Shown here: one piece after another, positions 1 to 9,903 of the stretch
Numbering within the stretch: the stretch's first letter is position 1
How the letters are laid out: each line of letters opens with the position of its first letter
Assembly: GCF_004363695.1 (NCBI RefSeq)
Contig: NZ_SNZC01000003.1
Coordinates: 62,001 to 126,000, forward strand
Reading direction: 5' to 3'
Length of the DNA stretch: 64,000 bases
Source: Flavobacterium cheniae
Lineage (GTDB): Bacteria; Bacteroidota; Bacteroidia; Flavobacteriales; Flavobacteriaceae
Program-made: the position numbers and the translations under genes
Notes under the pieces: generated by a model
The model's database searches: none
What the model was told of the DNA's origin: nothing
Seen by the model: only the letters and a program-made list of their open reading frames with translations

Positions 1-589
1 CATTTCCGCCTGGGTTTAAGCTTCCAGCAGGAGCATTGTCAATAAGGGCAATCGCTTCATCTAATTGAATAATTAAATTACGATAAATTGTTAAATCATC
101 ATCGTATTCAGGTGTTAAATTAGCACCTCTTTTGTGTGCTTCTGAGTATGGAATATCTCCATACATATCAACTAAGTATTGAAAATAATACGATTTCATA
201 ATTTTAGCAATTGCTTTATAATTATCGTATTCTGTTCCTTCTACATTTTGAATAAAAGTATAATTTGAAGTTCTTAACATTAAGTTTTCAAAAATACCAG
301 AATAGAAATCTGAAGTTACATTATAATTATGCTCATTAAAATAATAACTTGAGTTAGAAGCTCCAACATCTCTTGTCCAATTGTTCATCATAAGATTACC
401 TAATTGGTTCATGTCTCTTGCCAATGTATTGTAAGTGTAAACTTGAGTAGCTGCAAGAACAATTGCCGGATCTATATTTTCAGATGTTGGATTGTTTGGG
501 TCATCATTTACATCTAAAAAATCATCACATGAGTTTAGACTAGTAAGTACTACTAATCCAAAAGCTATATGTTTAAAAATATTTTTCAT
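1..589 (-). CDS. SusD/RagB-family outer-membrane lipoprotein, N-terminal part (runs off the window)
   Basis: Reading the minus strand from an ATG at 589 gives an open frame of 196 codons to the window edge, so the C-terminal part is missing. The N-terminus is a lipoprotein signal ending in a lipobox (LNSC, Cys about residue 21) followed by DDFLDVNDDPNNPT, typical of exported SusD proteins. Around residues 135-150 the stretch YYFQYLVDMYGDIPYSEA matches the TPR-like core of the SusD family. SusD proteins sit on the cell surface as lids over SusC transporters and bind a glycan or peptide nutrient. It starts only 8 nt after the SusC gene stops, so both should share a transcript. The substrate cannot be told from sequence. 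Confidence 0.93.
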   Translation of the reverse strand, partial: MKNIFKHIAFGLVVLTSLNSCDDFLDVNDDPNNPTSENIDPAIVLAATQVYTYNTLARDMNQLGNLMMNNWTRDVGASNSSYYFNEHNYNVTSDFYSGIFENLMLRTSNYTFIQNVEGTEYDNYKAIAKIMKSYYFQYLVDMYGDIPYSEAHKRGANLTPEYDDDLTIYRNLIIQLDEAIALIDNAPAGSLNPGGN

Positions 590-597
590 AGTATTTC

Positions 598-3500
598 TTA
601 AAAAGTTAAGTTAAAGTTGATTCCGTAGGTTCTTGTTGGAGGCGCTTGGTTTCCTGTGCTAAGTCCAACATTGTTTCCTGTAGTGAATGAGAATTCAGGG
701 TCAGTATAGTTTCTGTTTTCTTTTGGTAAAATCATGAAAACATTTCTAGCATTGAATCCGATAGATAGTCCGTCGATACCAATATGGCTTAATATATCTT
801 TAGAAAAAGTATATGTTAAGGCAATTTCTCTACATTTAAAAGCAGTTGCGTCTAAAACGAAGTTTTCATCGATTTCTCTATAAATTCCTGTGTAATAGTC
901 TTGTCCTCCTGATGTAGTTATTGTATTGTTTTCTGTGTAAACACCCGGTGAAGTTTCAATTACAGAGTTAGGGAAGATAAAAGGTTGTCTTCCGCCTTGA
1001 GCTGTAGCAATATCAGTTCCGTTTTGAATTAAACCATCTTTAACTCCAGCATAGAATACGTGTCCTGTTCTGTAATCAAATACTCCAGAAAGTTTGAAGT
1101 TTTTATAGCGTAAAGAAGTTGATAAACCTAAAATATAATCAGGTGTTGTTTTTCCTAATTTAACATTTGTTGCTTTTAATGGGTCGCCAGTTGAAGCGTC
1201 AATTACAACATTTCCATTTTCATCTCTTTGGTAACCAGTTCCAACAATCATTGGGAATTGTTCTCCAGCAATAGCAGCAATTCCAGCAGTTCCAAGGTAA
1301 TCTCCAACAGCTACTTGAGTTGAAGTTTCGGTAACCTTGTCAACAACAGTTTTTGGTGCGCTATATCCAAAACGAATATCCCATGTTATATTGTCTGTTT
1401 TTACGGGTGTTAATCCTAAATCTAATTCAATACCAGTAGATGTTGTTTCTCCAACATTTATTGTAGCTACGTTAGCTCCAGAAGCACTTGATGGAGATGT
1501 TTGAAGGATTTGATCTGTGTTTTTAGAACTGTAGTAACTAGCATCAAAAGTAATTCTACGTTTATAAAATTCAAGATTTAAATTAATCTCTTTAGATATG
1601 TTATTCTCATTTCTTAAGTTTCCATCAGTGATTTCTAAATTTTGTACAAATGAGTTAATTGTACTGTATGGGAAACCTGCACTTGCGCCGCTTAAAAAAC
1701 GGTCGTTGATGTCATATGGTCCTACAATTGCATTACCAACTTTTACTATACTTGCTGATAATTTTGCATAATTTAAGATTTCACCACCAAAATTTTCAAA
1801 TGCTTTTGTTGGTATAAAAGAAACACCAGCACTTGGGTAGAAAAACGAATTATTGTTCTTGTTTAATACCGATGTCCAGTCATTTCTTCCTGTTAAATTA
1901 AGGAATAAATAATCTTTATATCCAAAATCAACATTTGCAAAAAAGGCATATCCTCTTTGTTGTGATTTAAAATCAGTTGGAATTGCATTTCCAGTAATGT
2001 TAGAAATATTATACAATCCTGGAACTACTAAACGTTCACCTCTAATAGAAGAAGCATTTGATTCTATACTAGTAATATTGTTACCAACGTTTGCTTTAAA
2101 TGAAATGTCATTAGTAAGCATATAATTAAAGTTCAATAAGAAATCTGAATATATTCTTCTTGAATTACTGTTGTTAACTTCATATGAAGAAACATAATCA
2201 AATGGAGAATCCCAATAAACTACTTCAGCAACATAACCATTGAAAAATTCGTAACCATTAAATGAAGTTGTTCTAAAACTTGCTCTATAAGTCGCGTCGA
2301 TGTTTTTGTTGATTTTGTATCCAATTTCTCCAACACCTTCAATAGTCTGTCCTTTAGTGTCGATTCTTTCGTTTTTAAGTCTCCAATATGGACTTAATTC
2401 CCAATATGTCCAGTGTGTTGCGTTGTCCGGATTTGAAAAAGCTTCTACAGGTACATTTACAGGAACTTGGGTTAATGAGTTATAAACAGAACCTTCTACA
2501 CCTCCAGCCGTATTTTGGTGACTAGTAGTGTAACGTAAATTTGCGTTTAAACTCCATTTATCATTTGACTTACCACCGCTGAAATTGAAGTTATTTTTCT
2601 TAAAAGTATCTGAGGGAATAATACCACTTGTTTCTTGATTTCCGATAGAAAGGTTTACGTACCCGTTTTCATCACCTGAAGAAACTGCAATAGAGTTTAA
2701 TTGAGTAGTTCCAGTGTTGAAAAATGGTTTGTAGTTGTCTTTAATAAAAGAATATGGCATTAAAGTTTGTTCCAAACCAGTTGGTTGAAGAGAACCGTCT
2801 AATTCTGGACCCCAACTCGTGTTTTCTGTAAAATCTTGAGCTCCTTGGTAGCCTTGTCCAAATCTGTTTTGAAGTTTTGGTAACATCGAAACTTCTTCAA
2901 AAGTGATAGAAGAATTTAGTGCAATATTAAATTTGCTTTCCTCTTTATTTCCTTTTTTTGTTGTAACGATAATTACACCATTTGATCCTTGTGATCCATA
3001 TAAAGCAGCACCGTTTGAACCTTTGATTACGTTTATAGATTCAATAATTTCTGGATTTAATTCAGAGAATGCACCCGATGTTGAAATAACTCCATTAATA
3101 ACAATTAAAGCTTCGTTGTTTCCTGAGATAGAGCGAAAACCACGTAATTGAATTCTAGTGTTTGGGTTTACACCATTATTAATAGTGTTGATTTGTAAAC
3201 CTGATACTTTTCCAACTAATCCCACAGCTGCATTAGTCGCTTTTGCTTGGTTTAATTCATCTGTTTTTACAACTTGTGATGCTGTTGTGATTTCGTCTGG
3301 TTTTCTTTTTATACCTAAAGCTGTAACTACAACTGATTCAAGTTCGGTCACATCCTCCTTCATTGTAATGTTGATTTTTGAAGATGATACAACAACTTCT
3401 TGAGGTAACATTCCGATAAATGAAAAAACAAGTACAGCTCCGTCATTTACTTTGATTTGATAGTTTCCATCAAAATCAGATTGAGTTCCGTTTTTTGTTC

Positions 3501-3642
3501 CTTTTTCAAGAATTGTAACTCCTGGAAGAGGCACTCCTCCTTCGTCAAGAATTGTTCCTGACACAGATTTTGCCTGAGCAAAAAATTGTTGACTTAACAA
3601 CAGCGCTAAAAAGGTTAGTAATAAATTAATTTTTGATTTCAT
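598..3642 (-). CDS. SusC/RagA-family TonB-dependent outer-membrane transporter
   Basis: A protein of 1014 aa. It has a signal peptide (MKSKINLLLTF...SQQFFAQ), a carboxypeptidase-like regulatory domain (VSGTILDEGGVPLPGV, about residues 25-105), a plug domain with the family stretches RIQLRGFRSISG and GSNGVIIVTTKKG, and a C-terminal 22-strand-type barrel ending in INFNLTF with a terminal Phe. SusC proteins import nutrients across the outer membrane using TonB energy, with the SusD partner encoded directly downstream. I chose the ATG at 3642 because a longer frame begins at a TTG and adds nine residues before the signal peptide. A TAnnTTTG -7 element lies about 48 nt upstream. No glycoside hydrolase, sensor or sigma/anti-sigma gene is adjacent within the window, so substrate and induction are unknown. 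Confidence 0.97.
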   Translation of the reverse strand: MKSKINLLLTFLALLLSQQFFAQAKSVSGTILDEGGVPLPGVTILEKGTKNGTQSDFDGNYQIKVNDGAVLVFSFIGMLPQEVVVSSSKINITMKEDVTELESVVVTALGIKRKPDEITTASQVVKTDELNQAKATNAAVGLVGKVSGLQINTINNGVNPNTRIQLRGFRSISGNNEALIVINGVISTSGAFSELNPEIIESINVIKGSNGAALYGSQGSNGVIIVTTKKGNKEESKFNIALNSSITFEEVSMLPKLQNRFGQGYQGAQDFTENTSWGPELDGSLQPTGLEQTLMPYSFIKDNYKPFFNTGTTQLNSIAVSSGDENGYVNLSIGNQETSGIIPSDTFKKNNFNFSGGKSNDKWSLNANLRYTTSHQNTAGGVEGSVYNSLTQVPVNVPVEAFSNPDNATHWTYWELSPYWRLKNERIDTKGQTIEGVGEIGYKINKNIDATYRASFRTTSFNGYEFFNGYVAEVVYWDSPFDYVSSYEVNNSNSRRIYSDFLLNFNYMLTNDISFKANVGNNITSIESNASSIRGERLVVPGLYNISNITGNAIPTDFKSQQRGYAFFANVDFGYKDYLFLNLTGRNDWTSVLNKNNNSFFYPSAGVSFIPTKAFENFGGEILNYAKLSASIVKVGNAIVGPYDINDRFLSGASAGFPYSTINSFVQNLEITDGNLRNENNISKEINLNLEFYKRRITFDASYYSSKNTDQILQTSPSSASGANVATINVGETTSTGIELDLGLTPVKTDNITWDIRFGYSAPKTVVDKVTETSTQVAVGDYLGTAGIAAIAGEQFPMIVGTGYQRDENGNVVIDASTGDPLKATNVKLGKTTPDYILGLSTSLRYKNFKLSGVFDYRTGHVFYAGVKDGLIQNGTDIATAQGGRQPFIFPNSVIETSPGVYTENNTITTSGGQDYYTGIYREIDENFVLDATAFKCREIALTYTFSKDILSHIGIDGLSIGFNARNVFMILPKENRNYTDPEFSFTTGNNVGLSTGNQAPPTRTYGINFNLTF

Positions 3643-3689
3643 ATTGGTTGATTTGAATTTATAATTCAAAATTGTGAATTATTTCATAA

Positions 3690-3697
3690 CAAACCTA
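3690..3697 (-). promoter_or_regulatory. Bacteroidota -7 element for the susC-susD unit
   Basis: The minus strand reads TAGGTTTG, a full match to TAnnTTTG. A TGTTAT stretch about 20 nt further upstream is only a weak -33 element. The leader to the SusC ATG would be roughly 40 nt. Confidence 0.55.
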
Positions 3698-3736
3698 ATA
3701 TAATATTAACTTTTTTATAACATTTTTTGTGTTAAA

Positions 3737-5398
3737 TTAAAAATTTGTCTTAAAACTAATATGTATAATTGAATTAGAGAGTTTTATCGCTTGGTCGCTT
3801 GTACTTCCGTTGGCGTAAACTAAATTAAAAAGTCCGTTTTTGGTAAATAATCCAAATCCAAAACCTAAGCCTAAAAGTTTATCATTTATTACTGCTGTTT
3901 TGTCTTGAAAATAGCCATAATCAGTTATGGAATGAATATATAAATTAGGAGTGACTAAATATCGGTATTCTGCCATAATTCCGCTAAAAACATTAGCTTG
4001 TAGGCTATTTTCGTTAAAGCCTCGTATCGAATTGATGCCTCCAAATCGAAACAACTCATTAATTACATAATCGTCACTTTGTAAATAAAAAGTTTGATTC
4101 CTTAGATAAATACTGTTTTTCTGATTCAGATTAAAGTTGTGACTTAAATCCAATTGAGTAAAAAATTGACTTGTTTTTTTAGATGTAAGGGTTCGATTAC
4201 CCGTCCCTGCTTTTATGTAGACTTTTGATTTTTCAGGAAAGATGAAGTTTTCGTTGTCAAAATTGGTGTGTTCAAAACTTGTAGTTAAAAAAGTATTCGT
4301 AAAATCATTCAAACTAAACGAGTTTGTGTTTTGAATGTCAACCGAAGTAGTTTTTTGATAACCAATAAAAGCTTTTGTGTTGTATGAAAAATAATAACCC
4401 AAATTCAAATCGGTAAGGGTATTCTGAAAAGTAGAATCTTGTTTAAAAATTCTCAAATTTGCTTTAATTCCGATGGGAGTTTTAAAAATATAAGGCAATT
4501 CGGTTCCTAAATTAAACGAAGTTTGTCTGTTGCCATCGTTTTTCCAATACAAATTGAATTTTTCGCCGGTGTTTAAAATATTCTGCAATTGCAAATCCAA
4601 ATAACCGTTAAAAGTCAATTTACTTTGATCATCGTTTGAAAACCCTATAAAGCCATCAAATTTATTGGGTTTCGATTTTTCTAAATACACAAAAATTTTC
4701 GTCGAATCAGTTGTAAATAAAATTTCAGGATATTTCAGCTGACTCACAAATTGCAATTTATCAAACTCATCATTAATCTGCTTTAGATTATCTTGATTAA
4801 AAGTCGCTTTTTTAGCTTTTTTAGTAATTGCTTTTTTAATTCCTGCTGGAAATTTATCATAACCTACGATAACAATATCAGTAATATTTCTTTTCGAATT
4901 GAGTTTCAGTTGCAATTCAGAAAATAAATTGTTGTCAACTTTTCGCTGATTAGTCAATTGCAAATTCGCTAACGAATAGCCTTTCTTTTCCAGCAACGCA
5001 ATTTTACTTTTCATGAAATTCTCAACTTCATTCATGGTAATGGTAATAGTGTCTTTCTCTAATTGTAATAGTGATTTTTCTTCGGCAGAAAGTTTACCTA
5101 TATATATGCTATTGTTTTTTATCGAATTACCTAAATGATATTTAAAAACAAAACTACTATCATTCACTTTTTTCTGTTCTAATAGCAACCAATCAAAAAA
5201 ACCTTCGTTCTTTAATTTACTTTCAAAACGTTTTTGCTCTTCTAAAAGTAAAGCAACTGAACTGTGTTTAGATTCGTATTGTAAACTGTCAATGGTTTTG
5301 TTTTCTGTTTCGGAAGTTCCTTTTATGTTTAAATAGAAATTTTGTCCCAATGAAAATTGGAAGCAAAAAAACAGAATAAAACCAAAAAGTAATTTCAT
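3737..5398 (-). CDS. Omp85-like (BamA/TamA-type) outer-membrane protein
   Basis: A protein of 553 aa starting MKLLFGFILFFCFQFSLGQ, a clear signal peptide. After about 150 residues without recognisable motifs comes a POTRA-like segment (NITDIVIVGYDKFPAGIKKA, about residues 170-250). The remainder is rich in alternating beta strands with a late RFGGINSIRGFNENS stretch, which matches the conserved G-x-x-x-x-R-G-F region of Omp85 barrels, and it ends in HISFKTNF with a terminal Phe. Such proteins insert or translocate other proteins or lipids at the outer membrane. This one is shorter than BamA and probably a TamA or accessory paralogue. The ATG at 5398 is preferred: the frame can be read upstream to 5467, but that stretch contains a dispersed repeat. 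Confidence 0.8.
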   Translation of the reverse strand: MKLLFGFILFFCFQFSLGQNFYLNIKGTSETENKTIDSLQYESKHSSVALLLEEQKRFESKLKNEGFFDWLLLEQKKVNDSSFVFKYHLGNSIKNNSIYIGKLSAEEKSLLQLEKDTITITMNEVENFMKSKIALLEKKGYSLANLQLTNQRKVDNNLFSELQLKLNSKRNITDIVIVGYDKFPAGIKKAITKKAKKATFNQDNLKQINDEFDKLQFVSQLKYPEILFTTDSTKIFVYLEKSKPNKFDGFIGFSNDDQSKLTFNGYLDLQLQNILNTGEKFNLYWKNDGNRQTSFNLGTELPYIFKTPIGIKANLRIFKQDSTFQNTLTDLNLGYYFSYNTKAFIGYQKTTSVDIQNTNSFSLNDFTNTFLTTSFEHTNFDNENFIFPEKSKVYIKAGTGNRTLTSKKTSQFFTQLDLSHNFNLNQKNSIYLRNQTFYLQSDDYVINELFRFGGINSIRGFNENSLQANVFSGIMAEYRYLVTPNLYIHSITDYGYFQDKTAVINDKLLGLGFGFGLFTKNGLFNLVYANGSTSDQAIKLSNSIIHISFKTNF

Positions 5399-5444
5399 AG
5401 CAGTAAAGAAACGAAAAAAAAGTAAAATAAATTTTATATTCACT

Positions 5445-5474
5445 TTGTCATTCTGAACTTGTATCATAATCTAA
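5445..5474. repeat. Dispersed REP-like palindromic repeat, copy 1
   Basis: A 30-nt intergenic element beginning TTGTCATTCTGAACTTG and ending AATCTAA. It matches the element at 25541-25570 at 25 of 30 positions. Palindrome symmetry is poorer here than in copy 2. It lies upstream of the Omp85-like gene. Confidence 0.55.
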
Positions 5475-5573
5475 CGCAACAATTCAAGAGAATTTTTGTC
5501 TTTCATTTTTGTAACTCAATACCAATCAAAACACTACAAAAATCAAATCGCATTGAAAATTAATAAATTATGA

Positions 5574-5604
5574 TTTGGAAAGTAAAAAATAATTCCTACA
5601 TTTG
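5574..5604 (+). promoter_or_regulatory. Promoter of the rpsL-rpsG-fusA-rpsJ operon
   Basis: TTTG at 5574-5577, a 19-nt spacer, then TACATTTG at 5597-5604. This fits the Bacteroidota sigma-ABfr consensus exactly. The leader to the rpsL ATG is about 48 nt and contains a short GC-rich inverted repeat (CCCCGTAAAAAGCGGG). Confidence 0.85.
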
Positions 5605-5657
5605 CAACCCCGTAAAAAGCGGGAATTTTAAACAGTAAAAATTTTTAGTATTTAATT

Positions 5658-6065
5658 ATGCCAACAATTCAACAATTAGTAAGAACAGGGAGAACCCAAA
5701 TAACTAAGAAGAGTAAATCGGCTGCTTTAGATTCTTGTCCTCAAAGAAGAGGTGTGTGTACTCGTGTTTACACAACAACTCCTAAAAAACCAAACTCAGC
5801 AATGAGAAAGGTAGCTAGGGTTCGTTTAACAAACGGTAACGAGGTGAATGCATACATTCCTGGAGAAGGTCACAATCTACAAGAGCACTCGATAGTATTA
5901 GTTAGAGGTGGAAGAGTAAAAGATTTACCAGGTGTACGTTACCACATCGTACGTGGAGCATTAGATACTGCGGGTGTTGCAGGAAGAACACAACGTAGAT
6001 CTAAGTATGGAGCAAAACGTCCAAAACCAGGACAAGCACCTGCACCAACTGGAAAGAAAAAGTAA
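5658..6065 (+). CDS. rpsL: 30S ribosomal protein S12
   Basis: A protein of 135 aa, first gene of the str operon. S12 sits at the decoding centre of the 30S subunit and controls accuracy. The conserved stretches [17 protein letters not shown] and [17 protein letters not shown] are present, including the lysines in TPKKPNS and GRVKDLPG that are the usual sites of streptomycin-resistance substitutions; here they have the sensitive-type residues. It has a lysine/proline-rich C-terminal tail. The ATG lies in an A/T-rich context without a Shine-Dalgarno sequence. rpsG follows after 24 nt. Confidence 0.99.
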   Translation: MPTIQQLVRTGRTQITKKSKSAALDSCPQRRGVCTRVYTTTPKKPNSAMRKVARVRLTNGNEVNAYIPGEGHNLQEHSIVLVRGGRVKDLPGVRYHIVRGALDTAGVAGRTQRRSKYGAKRPKPGQAPAPTGKKK

Positions 6066-6089
6066 TTTAAAATCTTTTAAAGAAAAGAC

Positions 6090-6566
6090 ATGAGAAAAAG
6101 AGCGGCCAAAAAAAGACCACTTTTACCAGATCCAAAATTTAACGATCAGTTAGTAACACGTTTTGTAAACAACTTAATGTGGGATGGTAAAAAATCAACA
6201 GCTTTTAAAGTTTTCTATGATGCATTAGAAATCGTTGAAACTAAAAAGCAAGATGCAGAAAAATCTGCTTTAGAGATTTGGAAAGATGCATTAACAAATG
6301 TTATGCCTCACGTAGAAGTTCGTTCACGTAGAGTGGGTGGAGCTACATTCCAAATTCCAATGCAAATTCGTCCAGATAGAAAGATTTCTTATGCTATCAA
6401 ATGGATGATTCTTTATGCAAGAAGAAGAAACGAAAAATCAATGGCAGGAAAATTAGCTTCTGAAATTTTAGCTGCGGCTAAAGAAGAAGGTGCTGCTGTT
6501 AAGAAAAGAATGGATACTCACAAAATGGCAGATGCTAATAAAGCATTCTCTCACTTTAGATTTTAA
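6090..6566 (+). CDS. rpsG: 30S ribosomal protein S7
   Basis: A protein of 158 aa, starting [17 protein letters not shown], a normal length for bacterial S7. S7 is the primary assembly protein of the 30S head and contacts the E-site tRNA. Conserved segments [17 protein letters not shown] and the C-terminal [14 protein letters not shown] are intact. It sits between rpsL and fusA as in most bacteria. In E. coli S7 represses its own operon translationally; nothing in the 24-nt upstream spacer here shows such a site. Confidence 0.99.
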   Translation: MRKRAAKKRPLLPDPKFNDQLVTRFVNNLMWDGKKSTAFKVFYDALEIVETKKQDAEKSALEIWKDALTNVMPHVEVRSRRVGGATFQIPMQIRPDRKISYAIKWMILYARRRNEKSMAGKLASEILAAAKEEGAAVKKRMDTHKMADANKAFSHFRF

Positions 6567-6577
6567 TTCGTACAGAA

Positions 6578-8734
6578 ATGGCTAGAGATTTAAAATATAC
6601 AAGAAATATTGGAATTGCTGCTCACATTGATGCTGGTAAAACAACAACAACTGAGCGTATCTTATTCTATACAGGAAAATCACACAAAATTGGTGAAGTA
6701 CATGATGGTGCTGCAACAATGGACTGGATGGCACAAGAGCAAGAAAGAGGTATTACAATTACTTCAGCTGCTACAACTTGTGAGTGGAATTTTCCAACAG
6801 AGCAAGGTAAAGTATTGCCAGAAACATTACCATACCACTTTAATATTATCGATACTCCGGGACACGTTGACTTTACAGTTGAGGTAAACCGTTCGTTACG
6901 AGTATTAGATGGTTTAGTGTTCTTATTTAGTGCGGTTGATGGTGTTGAGCCTCAGTCTGAAACTAACTGGAGATTAGCTGACCAATATAGAGTTCCTCGT
7001 ATGGGATTCGTAAACAAAATGGACCGTCAAGGTTCTAACTTCTTAAATGTTTGTCAACAAGTTAGAGACATGTTAAAATCTAACGCTGTTGCAATTACTT
7101 TACCAATTGGTGAAGAAAATGACTTTAAAGGAGTTGTTGACTTAGTAAAAAACCAAGCTATTATTTGGCATGACGAAACTCAAGGGGCAACTTTTGATAT
7201 CGTGCCTATTCCAGCTGATATGGTTGACGAAGTAAAAGAGTATCGTTCAATTTTAATTGAAGAGATTGCTACTTACGACGAAAACTTGTTGGAAAAATAC
7301 ATGGAAGATGAAAACTCTATTACTGAGGATGAAATCAATACAGCTTTAAGAGCTGCTACAATTGATATGGCTATCATTCCTATGATTGCTGGTTCTTCTT
7401 TCAAAAATAAAGGTGTTCAGTTCATGTTAGATGCAGTATGTAAATACTTACCATCTCCAATGGATAAAGAAGGTATCGAAGGAATTCACCCTGATGATGC
7501 TGATTTATTAGAAGAAGATCAAAAGAAAATTTTACGTCGTCCTGATCCAAAAGAGCCGTTCGCAGCTTTAGCATTTAAAATTGCTACTGACCCTTATGTT
7601 GGTCGTTTAGCTTTCTTCCGTGCTTATTCAGGTCGTTTAGATGCTGGTTCTTATATCTTGAACACTCGTTCTGGAAACAAAGAGCGTATATCTCGTATTT
7701 ACCAAATGCATGCTAACAAACAAAATCCAATCGAATATATTGAGGCTGGAGATATTGGAGCTGCTGTAGGATTTAAAGATATCAAGACTGGAGATACAAT
7801 GTGTGATGAAAAACACCCAATTATTCTTGAGTCAATGAAATTCCCTGATCCTGTAATTGGTATCGCAATTGAGCCAAAAACAAAAGCTGACGTAGATAAA
7901 ATGGGTATGGCTTTAGCTAAATTAGCTGAAGAAGATCCAACATTTACAGTTAGAACTGATGAGGCTTCAGGTCAAACGATTATTTCAGGTATGGGTGAGT
8001 TACACTTAGACATCCTTGTAGATCGTATGAAACGTGAGTTTAAAGTTGAGGTTAACCAAGGTGAGCCACAAGTAGAATATAAAGAAGCGTTCACAAAAGC
8101 AGCACAACACAGAGAAACTTACAAAAAGCAATCTGGAGGTCGTGGTAAATTTGGTGATATCGTATTCCGTTTAGAACCTGCTGATTTAGTAGACGGTAAA
8201 GCTCCTATGGGATTACAGTTTGTTAATGAAGTTAAAGGTGGTAACGTACCAAAAGAATATATTCCAGCTGTTGAAAAAGGTTTCAGAGAAGCTATGAAAG
8301 CAGGTCCTTTAGCAGGATATGCAGTAGATAGTTTAAAAGTAACTTTATTAGACGGATCTTTTCACCCTGTGGATTCTGATGCTCTTTCTTTCGAATTAGC
8401 AGCTAAAATGGGATATAAAGAAGTAGGTCGTGCTGCTGGTGCAGTTATTCTTGAGCCAATCATGAAAATCGAAGTTATTACTCCAGAAGAAAATATGGGT
8501 GATATCGTAGGTGACTTGAACCGTCGTAGAGGTCAAGTAAATGATATGGGTGACAGAAATGGTGCTAAAACTATCAAAGCAGATGTGCCTTTATCAGAAA
8601 TGTTTGGTTATGTAACAACATTAAGAACATTATCATCAGGTAGAGCTACATCAACAATGGAGTTTTCACATTATGCAGAAACACCTTCTAATATTTCAGA
8701 AGCTGTAATCAAAAAAGCAAAAGGTAACGCTTAA
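6578..8734 (+). CDS. fusA: Elongation factor G
   Basis: A protein of 718 aa. EF-G is the GTPase that drives ribosome translocation and, with RRF, recycling. G1 ([13 protein letters not shown], from about residue 15), G3 ([12 protein letters not shown], about residue 92) and G4 (NKMD, about residue 146) are intact, followed by domains II-V with the [16 protein letters not shown] stretch. tuf does not follow fusA as it does in E. coli; rpsJ follows after 11 nt. The family contains EF-G1, EF-G2 and mitochondrial-type paralogues, but the str-operon position and length support the housekeeping enzyme. Confidence 0.99.
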   Translation: MARDLKYTRNIGIAAHIDAGKTTTTERILFYTGKSHKIGEVHDGAATMDWMAQEQERGITITSAATTCEWNFPTEQGKVLPETLPYHFNIIDTPGHVDFTVEVNRSLRVLDGLVFLFSAVDGVEPQSETNWRLADQYRVPRMGFVNKMDRQGSNFLNVCQQVRDMLKSNAVAITLPIGEENDFKGVVDLVKNQAIIWHDETQGATFDIVPIPADMVDEVKEYRSILIEEIATYDENLLEKYMEDENSITEDEINTALRAATIDMAIIPMIAGSSFKNKGVQFMLDAVCKYLPSPMDKEGIEGIHPDDADLLEEDQKKILRRPDPKEPFAALAFKIATDPYVGRLAFFRAYSGRLDAGSYILNTRSGNKERISRIYQMHANKQNPIEYIEAGDIGAAVGFKDIKTGDTMCDEKHPIILESMKFPDPVIGIAIEPKTKADVDKMGMALAKLAEEDPTFTVRTDEASGQTIISGMGELHLDILVDRMKREFKVEVNQGEPQVEYKEAFTKAAQHRETYKKQSGGRGKFGDIVFRLEPADLVDGKAPMGLQFVNEVKGGNVPKEYIPAVEKGFREAMKAGPLAGYAVDSLKVTLLDGSFHPVDSDALSFELAAKMGYKEVGRAAGAVILEPIMKIEVITPEENMGDIVGDLNRRRGQVNDMGDRNGAKTIKADVPLSEMFGYVTTLRTLSSGRATSTMEFSHYAETPSNISEAVIKKAKGNA

Positions 8735-8745
8735 TTTTTAAGAAA

Positions 8746-9051
8746 ATGAGTCAAAAAATCAGAATAAAATTAAAATCTTACGATCACATGTTGGTTGATA
8801 AATCAGCAGAGAAGATTGTAAAAACTGTAAAAAGTACTGGTGCAGTAGTAACGGGTCCAATTCCATTACCAACTCACAAAAAGATTTTTACTGTATTACG
8901 TTCTCCACACGTTAATAAAAAATCAAGAGAGCAGTTCGAATTAAGTTCATACAAGAGACTATTAGATATCTATAGTTCTTCTTCAAAAACTATCGATGCT
9001 TTAATGAAATTAGAATTACCTAGTGGTGTTGAAGTAGAAATCAAAGTATAA
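8746..9051 (+). CDS. rpsJ: 30S ribosomal protein S10
   Basis: A protein of 101 aa starting [19 protein letters not shown]10 is a 30S head protein and also the NusB partner in transcription antitermination; the LKSYDH and [14 protein letters not shown] regions involved in these roles are conserved. In E. coli rpsJ opens the S10 operon. Here it is the last gene of the str operon, followed by a terminator and a separate promoter before rplC. Confidence 0.99.
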   Translation: MSQKIRIKLKSYDHMLVDKSAEKIVKTVKSTGAVVTGPIPLPTHKKIFTVLRSPHVNKKSREQFELSSYKRLLDIYSSSSKTIDALMKLELPSGVEVEIKV

Positions 9052-9080
9052 TTGATTTAGATTGCAATCGCAATAACCAT

Positions 9081-9118
9081 AAAAAAACCGTCAATGTTAA
9101 TAGCATTACGGTTTTTTT
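9081..9118 (+). terminator. Intrinsic terminator after rpsJ
   Basis: AAAAAAACCGT pairs with ACGGTTTTTTT around an inner AATG/CATT stem with a single bulged C. The hairpin is followed by a run of seven T. It ends the str operon about 30 nt after the rpsJ stop. The A-run on the left arm could also make it work on the other strand. Confidence 0.85.
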
Positions 9119-9134
9119 CTTACCATATTTAGTG

Positions 9135-9167
9135 AGTGAAATTGCCTTTTTTGAAGGAAATTTCACT
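9135..9167. other. Intergenic hairpin upstream of the rplC promoter
   Basis: AGTGAAATT and AATTTCACT pair perfectly, then one G-A mismatch, then CCTT with AAGG around a short loop. It lies between the rpsJ terminator and the rplC -33 element, so it is probably outside both main transcripts. It could be a protein-binding palindrome or a backup terminator; neither can be decided here. Confidence 0.5.
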
Positions 9168-9179
9168 TAACTATTTATT

Positions 9180-9212
9180 TTTGCGATAATTAAAAAATAA
9201 TTTATATATTTG
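9180..9212 (+). promoter_or_regulatory. Promoter of the rplC-rplQ superoperon
   Basis: TTTG at 9180-9183, a 21-nt spacer and TATATTTG at 9205-9212. The leader to the rplC ATG is about 70 nt and contains a small CAAAT-act-ATTTG hairpin and a TTAA tandem stretch near 9262-9284. Confidence 0.8.
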
Positions 9213-9285
9213 CACCCTCAAAATGAGTAGTGTGCAAATACTATTTGTTGTATAAATAAGAGTTTAATTAATTAATTAGTTTAAT

Positions 9286-9903
9286 ATGTCTGGGTTAATC
9301 GGAAGAAAAATTGGCATGACTAGCATCTTTGATGAGAACGGGAAAAATATTCCTTGTACTGTAATCGAGTGTGGTCCATGCGTTGTTACCCAAGTCAGAA
9401 CCAATGAAGTAGACGGATATTCTGCTATTCAGTTAGGTTTCGATGACAAAGCTGAAAAACGTTCTATTAAAGCTGAGTTAGGTCACTTTAAGAAAGCGGG
9501 AACAGCTGCAAAGAAAAAAGTCGTTGAATTCAAAGGTTTTGAACAGGAGTACAAATTAGGCGATGTAATCGCCGTTGACTTATTCGCTGAAGGTGAATTT
9601 GTTGATGTATTAGGAGTTTCTAAAGGAAAAGGATTCCAAGGGGTTGTTAAACGTCATGGTTTTGGCGGTGTTGGACAAGCAACACACGGTCAACACAACC
9701 GTTTAAGAGCACCAGGATCTGTAGGAGCGTCATCTTATCCATCTAGAGTATTCAAAGGAATGCGTATGGCTGGAAGAATGGGAGGAGATAATGTAACAGT
9801 ACAAAACCTTAGAGTTTTAAAAGTGGTAGGTGAGAAAAATCTTTTAGTAATAAAAGGTTGTGTTCCAGGTCACAAAAACTCTTATGTAATCATTCAGAAG
9901 TAA
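9286..9903 (+). CDS. rplC: 50S ribosomal protein L3
   Basis: A protein of 205 aa starting [20 protein letters not shown]3 is an early-assembling 50S protein whose central loop reaches the peptidyl transferase centre. The loop [19 protein letters not shown] includes the glutamine that PrmB methylates in other bacteria. It is the first gene after the promoter at 9180 and overlaps rplD by one base (TAATG), which suggests translational coupling. Confidence 0.99.
   Translation: MSGLIGRKIGMTSIFDENGKNIPCTVIECGPCVVTQVRTNEVDGYSAIQLGFDDKAEKRSIKAELGHFKKAGTAAKKKVVEFKGFEQEYKLGDVIAVDLFAEGEFVDVLGVSKGKGFQGVVKRHGFGGVGQATHGQHNRLRAPGSVGASSYPSRVFKGMRMAGRMGGDNVTVQNLRVLKVVGEKNLLVIKGCVPGHKNSYVIIQK

Noticed and set aside
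3643..3669. A longer start (TTG) for the SusC gene
   Set aside because: It adds nine residues before a good signal peptide; ATG at 3642 gives the normal form.
3717..3734. Small hairpin TAACA/TGTTA between the Omp85-like and SusC genes
   Set aside because: Only five A/T-rich base pairs; too weak to call a terminator.
5399..5467. Upstream extension of the Omp85-like frame
   Set aside because: It would put 23 residues before the signal peptide and includes the dispersed repeat; it is most likely untranslated.
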